In this document: piece after piece, positions 1 through 7,475 of the stretch | How the letters are laid out: every line of letters begins with the position of its first letter | Position numbering within the stretch: the first letter of the stretch is position 1 | Assembly (NCBI GenBank): GCA_036397455.1 | Contig: DASWIX010000078.1 | Span: 62,001 to 126,000 of the forward strand | DNA from: JADFNB01 sp036397455 | Lineage (GTDB): Bacteria; Gemmatimonadota; Gemmatimonadetes; Gemmatimonadales; GWC2-71-9 | Direction of reading: 5' to 3' | Length of the DNA stretch: 64,000 nt | Position numbers and translations under genes: made by a program | Notes under the pieces: model-generated | Seen by the model: only the letters and a program-made list of their open reading frames with translations | What the model was told of the DNA's origin: nothing | Databases searched by the model: none

Positions 1-812
1 ACCACCGAATCATCCACCCATTTGTCGCCGAACGACACACGCCGGCGTGACCCGCGGAGTTTTTGCTGCTCCGAGCGGAAGTCGAGCGACTGCTCGAACA
101 GCGCGACGCGCGTCTCGTGCCACAGGCGATGCTGCAGCAGGACCGGCGAATTCACCGCGGCCGCCAACACCGGCGCGGTCACGACCTGCGCCAGGTTGTA
201 CAACCGTGCGAATTCATCCGCACCCACCTGAAAGTGTACCTGAAAACTCGTGTTGCACGCCTCCAGCATCACGTTGCGGTGTGTCATGTGCAGTTCGTCC
301 ACGCCCATGATCTGCGTACGAAACACGCCGTGGGACAGCTCGGTCATCACCCGGTTCAACTCGAAGTACCGCGGGAGCGGTGTCATGTTTTCCAGGGTCA
401 GGTCACCGCGCACCAGCGTTGGGAGAATGCCGGTCAGCAAGACCTCGCCGCCTTCAGCGTGGGCGGCGACGGCGGCACGGGCAACCGCGGCGGTCAACGC
501 GTCTTCGAGATCGCCCAGACAGCTGCCGTCGAGCGGGCGGGCCGGCACGTTGAATTCCATATTGAACAGCCCGAGTTCGGTCGTGAACTCGGGCTCGGCC
601 AGCCGCGCGAGCACCTGCGCGTTGATCATGGCGGGCCGACCGGTCCGGTCGATCAGGAACAACTCCTGCTCGGCACCGATCCGCCGAACACCGGATTCGA
701 TCAGGCCCCGTTCGCACATCCGCCCCAGCGCGCGTACGTCGTCGAGCAGCGCGCGCGAAAAGCGGCGCAGCTGCTCTTGATCGATGCGGTCGGCAATCGG
801 ATCCTGGCCCAT
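1..812 (-). CDS. Glutamate-cysteine ligase-like (GCS2 family) carboxylate-amine ligase, partial
   Basis: About 270 N-terminal residues are in the window; the C-terminus lies beyond the left edge. After a short helical leader starting MGQDPIADR, the reverse strand reads IGAEQELFLIDRTGRP, the acidic strand that opens GCS2-type ligases (compare GxEEEFFLVD). It continues with FNMEFNVPARPL, a TGILPTL strand, LMxLSHG-like and SFQVHFQV segments that match the ATP/amino-acid binding core of this fold. The family joins an amino acid to a carboxylate using ATP; whether this one makes gamma-glutamylcysteine cannot be told. The ATG at 812 is chosen; the frame stays open further upstream, so a start up to about 150 bases earlier is possible. 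It is divergent from the TonB receptor. Confidence 0.8.
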   Translation of the reverse strand, partial: MGQDPIADRIDQEQLRRFSRALLDDVRALGRMCERGLIESGVRRIGAEQELFLIDRTGRPAMINAQVLARLAEPEFTTELGLFNMEFNVPARPLDGSCLGDLEDALTAAVARAAVAAHAEGGEVLLTGILPTLVRGDLTLENMTPLPRYFELNRVMTELSHGVFRTQIMGVDELHMTHRNVMLEACNTSFQVHFQVGADEFARLYNLAQVVTAPVLAAAVNSPVLLQHRLWHETRVALFEQSLDFRSEQQKLRGSRRRVSFGDKWVDDSV

Positions 813-1000
813 GAGCTGGTAGTATAGCTCCCGTTCCCGACCGATTGGCAAGATCGCGTCGACCAGCGATGTTTCCGCCGGCCCAACGAAGGAACCTGTA
901 TCGGGTGCGGTGTATTGCTGAGTCGATCGTCTCCGGTTCAGCCGGACGACGTGCCGTAACCGTCTCGAGCCCACTGCTCATTCCAGCGTTCCGTGAATTC

Positions 1001-3175
1001 GTGAAGACCATCCAGAGCCCCATCCAACACGTCCTGCGGCGATGCGTCGCCCCCTTCACGCTGACGGCGCTCGCTCCCCTGACGCTCCCCGCACAGGAGC
1101 GCCGCGATTCCCTCCCGCCCGACAGCGCGTACGTCATGCCGGAGCTCGTCGTGACCGCGACCCGCTCGGAGCGCGTCCGCCGCGCCGAGAGCGCCGTGAC
1201 GACGTCCGTCGCCAGACCCACATTGGCCGAGCGCGCGGATAGCCGCGTGGCCGCCGATCTGCTGCGCGCCATGCCTGGTGTGCACGTACAGCAGACGTCC
1301 GCCGGGCAAGGCGCCGTCGTGTTGCGCGGATTCGTCGGCAACCAGGTGCTGCTCCTGGTGAACGGCATCCCGCTCAACAACGGGAGCTATCGCGATGGAC
1401 CGGGCCAATACCTCGCCACCGTCGACCCCGAGACGATCGAACGCATCGAGGTCGTGCGCGGCCCCGCATCGGTGCTATACGGCTCGGACGCGCAGGGCGG
1501 TGTCATCAACCTCATCACCCGGCCGCACCCGGGCCTCGACGGGTGGACGTTCCGTGGCACGGCGAGTGGATCAACGGCCAACAACGGCTTCCGCAGCCGC
1601 TTGTCGACCGGCTACCTCGCGCCGGGCATCTCGTTTGGGCTGGGTGCGACTGTCCAGGACGCGGGAGACCTGCGCGCGGGCGGCCGCATCGGGCGCCAGA
1701 CACCGACGTCGTTCTCGGCACGCGGCATCGATGCACGGCTGTCGGTCGAAGCCGGGCCGGCACACCGATTGACACTCGGCCTCGAGCACTACGAGATGCA
1801 CGATGTCGCCCGCTATGACCGCTATGTCGAGTTCCGAGCGCCGCGACCCGGTCCGGATGCCGAACACGTGTTCGATCCGCAGACACGACAACTGGCGTTC
1901 GCGCGGCATCGCGTGACCACGGCCGGCCAGTGGCTGATGACCCTCGAGACCACCGCCTCGCTCGCCGTCCAGCGCGAGGGACGCCGCCAACAACGGCTTG
2001 GGGACGCCGGACCGGCGACCACCGTCGAACGCACGCGCGACGATGTGTTCACACCGGGCCTCAGCGTATTGGGAACCAGCTTCGTCCACGTCGGCGACCG
2101 GCTGGTCGCGCTCGCGTGGGGAGGCGAAGCGTACCGCGACCAGATGGCGTCACACGGCGATGCCTATCACCTGATCACCGGACAACGCACCCCGCTCACG
2201 CGAACCGCGTCCGGCGGGTCCGTTGCCAGCGGCCGTTTTCCCGACGGGGCGACGATGGTGCGAACCGGGTTGTTCCTGTCGGGCGACGCGCAGGTCGCTC
2301 AACGGCTCCGGCTTTCTGCCGGCGGCCGCCTGAGCGGCTTCCGATCCGAAGCGAACATCGGGACGGAGTTCGGCGGGGCGGTGACCAACGTGGCTACCGC
2401 GGTGACGGGGCAACTCGGCGCCGTCTTTTCGGTCGCGGCGCCGCTGGCGTTTTCCATGCGAGTCGCGCAAGGGTTCCGCGCGCCCAACCTGTACGATCTC
2501 ACCAATGTCGGGACGGTGCCCGGCGGGATCCTGGTCCCCAACCCCAACGCGCGGCCGGAACGGTCGGTCAGCTACGAGGCGTCGTTGCGGTGGACGCAGG
2601 AAATGACCGCGCTGGAAGTCACCGGCTTCCGCAGCGACATCGATGATTTCATCGATCGGGCACCGGGCACGTTCCGCGGTGACACGCTCTTCCAGGGCGA
2701 GCGCGTGTTCCAGGGACGGAATCTCGCCACGGCCAGCGTCATGGGCGTCGAAGCGGAAGGGATCCGCTCGCGCGGACCGTTCGACCTGCGCGTGACGATG
2801 GCGTACACCCGCGGCGAGCAAACCCTCGCCGACGGCACCGTGGAACCGATGGCAAAAATCCCGCCGTTGAGCGGCGCGGCGCGGCTCCGCTGGCGCCCGC
2901 TGCGGCACAACGTCTGGCTGGCCTACGAGTTGGCATGGGCGGGACGGCAGAGCCGGTTGTCGGGCCGCGACCTGCGCGACTCACGCATTCCCGCCGGCGG
3001 CACGCGCGGCTATGGCATCCACAGCTTCCTGGCCTACGCGCAGATCACGCCTGCCATGGCGGCGAGCGTGGGTATCAAGAACGTGGCCAACGACCTCTAC
3101 CGCACCCACGCGAGCGGCGTCGACGCCCCGGGCCGGCACGTGTGGATGGGAATCAGCCTGCAAGACGGGCGCTAG
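1001..3175 (+). CDS. TonB-dependent outer-membrane receptor
   Basis: 724 residues from a GTG at 1001. That start gives a proper signal peptide (basic n-region around QHVLRR, hydrophobic core, cleavage near LPA/QE); the frame is open back to an ATG at 845, but the extra 52 residues look non-coding. A TonB-box-like segment PELVVTATR is followed by a plug domain with GVHVQQT, VLLLVNGIPLN, ERIEVVRGPASVLYGSDAQGGVINL, which are classical plug signatures. The rest is a beta-barrel of alternating polar/hydrophobic strands with FRAPNLYDL and a final strand near the C-terminus. It imports a scarce ligand (siderophore, cobalamin or similar) across the outer membrane using TonB energy; substrate unknown, and no transporter partner sits next to it. 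Confidence 0.92.
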   Translation: MKTIQSPIQHVLRRCVAPFTLTALAPLTLPAQERRDSLPPDSAYVMPELVVTATRSERVRRAESAVTTSVARPTLAERADSRVAADLLRAMPGVHVQQTSAGQGAVVLRGFVGNQVLLLVNGIPLNNGSYRDGPGQYLATVDPETIERIEVVRGPASVLYGSDAQGGVINLITRPHPGLDGWTFRGTASGSTANNGFRSRLSTGYLAPGISFGLGATVQDAGDLRAGGRIGRQTPTSFSARGIDARLSVEAGPAHRLTLGLEHYEMHDVARYDRYVEFRAPRPGPDAEHVFDPQTRQLAFARHRVTTAGQWLMTLETTASLAVQREGRRQQRLGDAGPATTVERTRDDVFTPGLSVLGTSFVHVGDRLVALAWGGEAYRDQMASHGDAYHLITGQRTPLTRTASGGSVASGRFPDGATMVRTGLFLSGDAQVAQRLRLSAGGRLSGFRSEANIGTEFGGAVTNVATAVTGQLGAVFSVAAPLAFSMRVAQGFRAPNLYDLTNVGTVPGGILVPNPNARPERSVSYEASLRWTQEMTALEVTGFRSDIDDFIDRAPGTFRGDTLFQGERVFQGRNLATASVMGVEAEGIRSRGPFDLRVTMAYTRGEQTLADGTVEPMAKIPPLSGAARLRWRPLRHNVWLAYELAWAGRQSRLSGRDLRDSRIPAGGTRGYGIHSFLAYAQITPAMAASVGIKNVANDLYRTHASGVDAPGRHVWMGISLQDGR

Positions 3176-3324
3176 CGATCTCCGCGGTCTCTGTGCTGAA
3201 TGACGTAACCGGAATGGCGAACGGATGCACCGGGCGCGCCGTCCGTGCGCGTCGTCGGTTCATGCGACCGAGTCGATCGTCCGCAGTCCCCCGTATCGAC
3301 GTCCGGACGCCCGTCAAGCGGAGG

Positions 3325-4935
3325 TCACGGCCGCCACACGGAACTGTCTAACGCCGCCCGCACCTCCGGCGGGAGCAGGGCCCACCCATGCCGAATGGGC
3401 ACGGCGCGGTACGTCACGAACGGGTCGTTCGGCTGCGACCACCCACCGTAGTTGATCGCGATCACGCGTCCATGACTATCGATCAACGGTCCCCCGCTCG
3501 ATCCGTGCGTCGTCCCGCCCTGGAACACCACGTCGCCGCGGGTCACGTCGCTGATCCTGCCTGTCGACAGAAACGGCTGGATGAGCTGATGCCGCGCCAG
3601 TTCGCCGGCCAGGCGCACGACATCGTCACCGGCCGTCGCGATGATAGCCGTCCGGGTCGCCTCGTCGGCGCGGGCGAGCAGGAGGTTCACACCGGTAGGA
3701 AAGCCCAGCAGCATCACATTCGCGCCCGGGCGGGGCGAGACCAGCTCCTGCGCGAGGGGAATCGGGGCCGCGGGCGCCGGATCACCCTCGAGTTGCAGCA
3801 ACGCCACGTCGGCTTCGGTCGAGACGCGTCGCACCGTCATCGTGCGGCCACCGCGCGTCCCGCCGGGGAAGAACACGCGCACCGCGTTGCGGCGCATCTC
3901 GAGCGGCCGCCCGACCCGTTGACCGAGCTGCGCCGTCACCGACGCGAGTTGCGGATCGACGGTGACATCGACCACGTGTCGGTTGGTCAACATCCACCCG
4001 TCCTCGTGCACCAGGAAGGCCGTGCCGGTGGCTTCGAGCGATACCTCCGGACCGGCGCCTTCCAGCGTGACCTGAGGATTCTGCCGGCGATCGACTACCC
4101 GCTTCCCCGCCTCGTCGACGACGAACCGTACGGGGCGGTGGGCCCTGGTATCGACGAACCCGACCGACGTCACCAGCAGGGCGACCGCCCCACCGAAGGC
4201 GTCCGCCGCGTTCTCCGCGAAGCCCAACTCACCGCGAATGGTCGCGAGCGTGGTCTCTTGTTGCGCGCGGAGTGAGGCGTATTCCTCGCGCAACGTCGAC
4301 AACTCGGCGGCCGTCGCCGTGCGCAGCGCACGCTCCTCCCGCAGCGCGGCATCCAGCATCGCGATCGCCGCCCGCTGCTCCCGAACCCCGGCCCGCGCCT
4401 GCCAGTACACGAACCCCATCCAGCCCACGCCCGCCACGGCCATGACGCTGAGCGCCACCATCACCCGGCGTGACGTGCGTTCGTACGCCACGGCGGCGAA
4501 CTGCCGCATGACGAGCGTCATGCTGGGTGCCCCGTCACTTCCGGGGACCCGCGCGCGGGCATGGGCAATGCGGTACATGCCCGAAATCGTGGCCAGGCCC
4601 GGAGCGGTCAGGGTCCTGGGGAATCGCGGCCGTTCGCCGAGGAGGAACTGCACCCGCGCGCCACCGCGGCCGAATTCGATCACGTCGCCGTCCTCCAGCA
4701 CATGCTCGGTGACGCGCCGCTCATTGACGAAGGTGCCGTTGCGGCTTTCGGCGTCGCGCAGCACGAAATGATCGTGGGACCACGTGATGGAGGCATGCGT
4801 GCCGGAGACCAGCCGTTCCTCGGGCGCGAACGTGAGGTTCGTGCCGGCCTCCCGGCCGACGGTGAACGTCCCGTCTTGCAGTCGCAACTCGGCACCCTGG
4901 CGCGTGCCGGACAACACGATCAGCCGGGCGATCAC
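3325..4935 (-). CDS. FHA domain - transmembrane - coiled coil - trypsin-like serine protease
   Basis: 536 residues. Residues 1-100 form an FHA domain (FTVGRE, RLVSGTHASI, RDAESRNGTFVNE), the fold that binds phosphothreonine. A membrane segment at about 160-178 follows, then an Ala/Glu/Arg coiled coil at about 185-240. The C-terminal half is a chymotrypsin-fold protease: TNRHVVDV supplies His, ADVALLQLEG supplies Asp and GGTTHGSSGGPLI supplies Ser. A domain order of cytoplasmic phosphopeptide reader, membrane anchor and outer protease suggests that kinase signalling controls proteolysis in the envelope; that is inference. No PDZ domain is visible after the protease, unlike DegP. The small zinc-ribbon gene lies just upstream on the same strand. 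Confidence 0.88.
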   Translation of the reverse strand: MIARLIVLSGTRQGAELRLQDGTFTVGREAGTNLTFAPEERLVSGTHASITWSHDHFVLRDAESRNGTFVNERRVTEHVLEDGDVIEFGRGGARVQFLLGERPRFPRTLTAPGLATISGMYRIAHARARVPGSDGAPSMTLVMRQFAAVAYERTSRRVMVALSVMAVAGVGWMGFVYWQARAGVREQRAAIAMLDAALREERALRTATAAELSTLREEYASLRAQQETTLATIRGELGFAENAADAFGGAVALLVTSVGFVDTRAHRPVRFVVDEAGKRVVDRRQNPQVTLEGAGPEVSLEATGTAFLVHEDGWMLTNRHVVDVTVDPQLASVTAQLGQRVGRPLEMRRNAVRVFFPGGTRGGRTMTVRRVSTEADVALLQLEGDPAPAAPIPLAQELVSPRPGANVMLLGFPTGVNLLLARADEATRTAIIATAGDDVVRLAGELARHQLIQPFLSTGRISDVTRGDVVFQGGTTHGSSGGPLIDSHGRVIAINYGGWSQPNDPFVTYRAVPIRHGWALLPPEVRAALDSSVWRP

Positions 4936-4956
4936 CGGTTCACCGGAACGGTCGGA

Positions 4957-5121
4957 CTACAACGCGGTCCCGCCCGCACCGTCTGCGGCGCAGGTACACA
5001 ACTTCGCGGGCGGGCGGTCGGCATTCATCATGAGACCGGTGGGGTACTTGCTTTGGGCGTCCGGGTCCTCCGGGATCTCCCGCCACCCGCCACACGTGAG
5101 GCATTTCGTGTACAACGCCAT
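4957..5121 (-). CDS. Small zinc-ribbon-like protein
   Basis: 54 residues starting MALYTKCLTCGGWREIPED. CLTC near the start and CTC near the end could bind a metal ion. The ATG at 5121 is preceded at good spacing by AAGGAG, so this start is preferred over an in-frame GTG-type extension of 29 residues. It lies 21 bases upstream of the FHA-protease gene on the same strand and may be co-transcribed. Function not recognised. Confidence 0.6.
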   Translation of the reverse strand: MALYTKCLTCGGWREIPEDPDAQSKYPTGLMMNADRPPAKLCTCAADGAGGTAL

Positions 5122-5239
5122 CGTCGCTCCTTCTTCGTCCGGGACGCCGCTCGGGGTTGGGCGAACGCGCTGGACCAAATCTACCCGGGGATATGCGCTC
5201 TCGTGCACGACGGGCTGTTCTCGTGGCTGACGTGCTAAG

Positions 5240-5311
5240 TGCCCCCAAGGGGAATCGAACCCCTGTTCCCACCTTGAAAGAGTGGTGTCCTAGCCGTTAG
5301 ACGATGGGGGC
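5240..5311 (-). tRNA. tRNA-Glu (anticodon TTC)
   Basis: On the reverse strand the sequence folds as a full cloverleaf: acceptor GCCCCCA pairs with TGGGGGC, the anticodon loop is CTTTCAA (anticodon TTC), and the T-arm reads GGGGTTCGATTCCCC. Discriminator base A. CCA is not encoded. Paired with a second tRNA-Glu 17 bases upstream. Confidence 0.96.
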
Positions 5312-5328
5312 GGAAGGCGAAGGTGTGA

Positions 5329-5401
5329 TAGCGGTAACGGGATTCGAACCCGTGTTTCAGCCTTGAGAGGGCCGCGTCCTAGTCCCCTAGACGATACCGC
5401 C
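5329..5401 (-). tRNA. tRNA-Glu (anticodon CTC)
   Basis: Reverse strand cloverleaf beginning GGCGGTATCGTCTAGGGG, anticodon loop CTCTCAA (anticodon CTC), T-arm ACGGGTTCGAATCCCGT. The first acceptor pair is G-U. Probably transcribed together with the TTC tRNA-Glu downstream. The accessory cassette at 5602-7218 begins about 200 bases from its 5' end; the gap contains short imperfect repeats of the CTAGACCTA type near 5495-5516. Confidence 0.95.
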
Positions 5402-5601
5402 GGACAAGACACGAAAATATCACCACGGCCCACGGACCACGCAAGCTGCTCGGACGGTTGCGGCACTGGTACAGTTTGACGACGACCGACGCTAGACCTA
5501 GACCTAAGACCTAGATTGGGCACCGATGGTTTGTGCAGGTCGGAGCCTCGCCCTTCTCCGGTATGCGAAGGCGCTCGTTGGTAGACCGGTACAAAACCGA
5601 G

Positions 5602-6039
5602 CTACACAAACCGCTGCGGTACATGGTACGTTGACTTGTCCGCTAACTTGCTGCGGGCCGGAGTGGAAGGCGTGGATGTGAACTGCGCATGGGCGTAGTT
5701 GCGACGCGGCTTCCTGACCGGCTCGTGCCGCACGTCCGAGCCGATTTCTCGGACGTTTCCGACACTGAACTCTACCAGGCCCGCCTCGGCCGGATGAGGT
5801 TTCTCGGCGTGACCGATGCGGGATCGCTCGGCCGTGCTGAATCGAGCTAGATCACAACTGAGGCCCCACTTGTCGCGAAAGAACGAGGGCTTGGGCCTTC
5901 CTGCCCTTCTTGGTTCCCTGTACACCTGATCAACCTTGTGGAGCGCCCGCCAGAGCTTCTCCCCCGGCGGGATGAACTCAATCCTGCGCCACGTCAGCCG
6001 GAATATCCACCGAACGGCGAAGCCAACTAAGCCACTCAT
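5602..6039 (-). CDS. Hypothetical protein, third gene of the accessory cassette
   Basis: 145 residues from an ATG at 6039, overlapping the preceding gene by about 60 bases; the frame also has an ATG at 6081. The coherent part starts near IEFIPPGEKLWRALHKVDQVY and runs through FFRDKWGLSCDLARFST, AGLVEFSVGNVREIGSDVRHEPV and RRNYAHAQF. The layout (SxD in the middle, a late conserved NxAHxxF segment) resembles a scattered family of unnamed small proteins seen in accessory operons, but I cannot name it. The C-terminal 25 residues are low-complexity. Base composition is less GC-rich than the surrounding chromosome. Confidence 0.6.
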   Translation of the reverse strand: MSGLVGFAVRWIFRLTWRRIEFIPPGEKLWRALHKVDQVYREPRRAGRPKPSFFRDKWGLSCDLARFSTAERSRIGHAEKPHPAEAGLVEFSVGNVREIGSDVRHEPVRKPRRNYAHAQFTSTPSTPARSKLADKSTYHVPQRFV

Positions 6040-6499
6040 CCAGAGTTTCGTTTCGTAGCGGGACCACACGTTCATCGGCACCCTCAGGGTAGAAGTTCGA
6101 CAGCAGCAGCGTGTTCTCCTGCGGATACAGGGTCATGAAAATGGTCTTGCCGCCCACCTGGATCTCGATGTCGATCGAGCCATCGCTCGCGGGTCCGGTC
6201 GTCACTACCTCTGGAATCGTGCCTGTCCCCAAGAGATGGTCCTGGCTGTAGTCAAGTATTTCAGCGACGTTGAGCAGTACCTCCTCAGCAAACGGCTCGG
6301 CGTTGTATCCATCCCACCGAGGCTGATAGTGCTTGTATCTCAGCAACTCCCGATGCGCCCCCTCAAAAGACGACCGAATCCTCGCCTCCTCTAGGGACAC
6401 CGGCGACACGAGATTGGTGATGTACGTGGATGAGGGCGGTGTCGTGTACGCAATGGCCGCCGGGGGCAGGAAGTTCGTACTGAAAAGCCACCTGGTCAT
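5978..6499 (-). CDS. Hypothetical protein with WDGY motif, middle gene of the accessory cassette
   Basis: 173 residues. The only recognisable feature is YQPRWDGYNAEPF followed by a helical stretch and a strand-rich half (SIDIEIQVGGKTIFMTLYP), a pattern I have seen in unnamed small proteins next to TIGR04255-type genes. No signal peptide, membrane segment or catalytic motif is visible. Its start overlaps the stop of the upstream gene by four bases (ATGA), which indicates translational coupling, and its end overlaps the next gene. Role unknown. Confidence 0.75.
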   Translation of the reverse strand: MTRWLFSTNFLPPAAIAYTTPPSSTYITNLVSPVSLEEARIRSSFEGAHRELLRYKHYQPRWDGYNAEPFAEEVLLNVAEILDYSQDHLLGTGTIPEVVTTGPASDGSIDIEIQVGGKTIFMTLYPQENTLLLSNFYPEGADERVVPLRNETLDEWLSWLRRSVDIPADVAQD

Positions 6500-7218
6500 A
6501 GCAGTAGTCCTCCCATTACGTCTTTGCGCATGTGATCCGTAATGAACGCCTCGAACGTTTCGTTCGACTCGTGGTGCAGTCGTTCCAGCAGCTTCTCCAA
6601 ATCGGTATCCTCCGCGACCCGGTCGTGGAAGTTCGCTTGAAACGTGACGTTCACGGGGTCCGATGCCGCGTGCACCTTGACGTGAACCTGTCGGTTACGG
6701 CCATCCACTTCGAGAATGCCGCGACCGAGATCGATGTCAAACGACTCCTTGCACTCTTCATACCATTGCGGTATCAAACTCCCACCGGTGTCCAAATACT
6801 TCGACGCCGCGAACTCCTTCTTAGGCACTCGAAACCTGTCAATCGTCAAAAGGTTCACGGAGCGGAGTGTTACCGCACCGAGCCCGGCTTCGAGGGCAGC
6901 GCGACCGACATTGAAGAGCCCTACGAAGGCCTGCCATCCAGGATAGTCGCCCGTCAGGTTGACGACGAAGAGGTCTTCACCCACCTGCGTCAACTCTTTC
7001 CTGCCTGGCTTCCAGCACCGCACTCGCTGCGTTTCTCGCGGAACCGCATGGCCGGCCCGAATCTGAACGCTCAAGCCGGCCGGGACGAGTTCGATTTCGG
7101 TGAAGCCCGCCTCTCTCAGTTTCGGTACAACATCGAAGAACCGAGCCTCCGTGAGAGTCTCGGGGGCAAGATGCAGTTCGGCGTAGGTCTCTGTTAGCGT
7201 CGGTTTCCGATACGACAC
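6496..7218 (-). CDS. TIGR04255-like protein, first gene of the accessory cassette
   Basis: 240 residues from a GTG at 7218 with AAGGA six bases upstream. The protein opens YRKPTLTETYAELHL and has VNLLTIDRFRVP in the middle and a C-terminal LLERLHHESNETFEAFITD segment, which together fit the TIGR04255 family (sporadically distributed, function unknown, about 250 residues). It is soluble, with no obvious catalytic motif. The reverse strand upstream contains an exact TTGACA at about 7347-7352 but no convincing -10 box. It is the lead gene of a coupled three-gene unit in a visibly AT-richer stretch beside two tRNA genes, consistent with an acquired element. Confidence 0.72.
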   Translation of the reverse strand: MSYRKPTLTETYAELHLAPETLTEARFFDVVPKLREAGFTEIELVPAGLSVQIRAGHAVPRETQRVRCWKPGRKELTQVGEDLFVVNLTGDYPGWQAFVGLFNVGRAALEAGLGAVTLRSVNLLTIDRFRVPKKEFAASKYLDTGGSLIPQWYEECKESFDIDLGRGILEVDGRNRQVHVKVHAASDPVNVTFQANFHDRVAEDTDLEKLLERLHHESNETFEAFITDHMRKDVMGGLLL

Positions 7219-7475
7219 GCACGTTCCTTCTTAGGCGTCCAGCGACTCGACTCGCCTCAGGCAGCGCAGGGCCGTCCCACTTCGTGAAACATTTCACAAT
7301 GTACCGAGAACGGCACTACGCCGCTATCAGCAAACACACCGACCGTGCCTTGTCAAGGCAAACACGAGGGTTCACATCCCCCGTGTGGGCGCGCCGTGCG
7401 GCCTCCACCGCGAACCGCTGCACCGTTCAGGGCGGCTCCGTCAAACTGTACCAGTGCCGACGGTCGCGGCGCCTG

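Noticed and set aside
63..827. 254-codon open frame on the plus strand opposite the carboxylate-amine ligase
   Set aside because: High-GC shadow: the residues are His/Arg/Gln-rich without any family signature, and the reverse strand reads as a clear ligase.
813..1000. Cobalamin riboswitch ahead of the TonB receptor
   Set aside because: Only GCCCACTG-like text resembles the B12-box; the other conserved blocks are not present.
5402..5601. tRNA-Glu integration site for the accessory cassette
   Set aside because: The cassette lies on the 5' side of the tRNA and I see no copy of a tRNA end near 7250-7475; no integrase is present.
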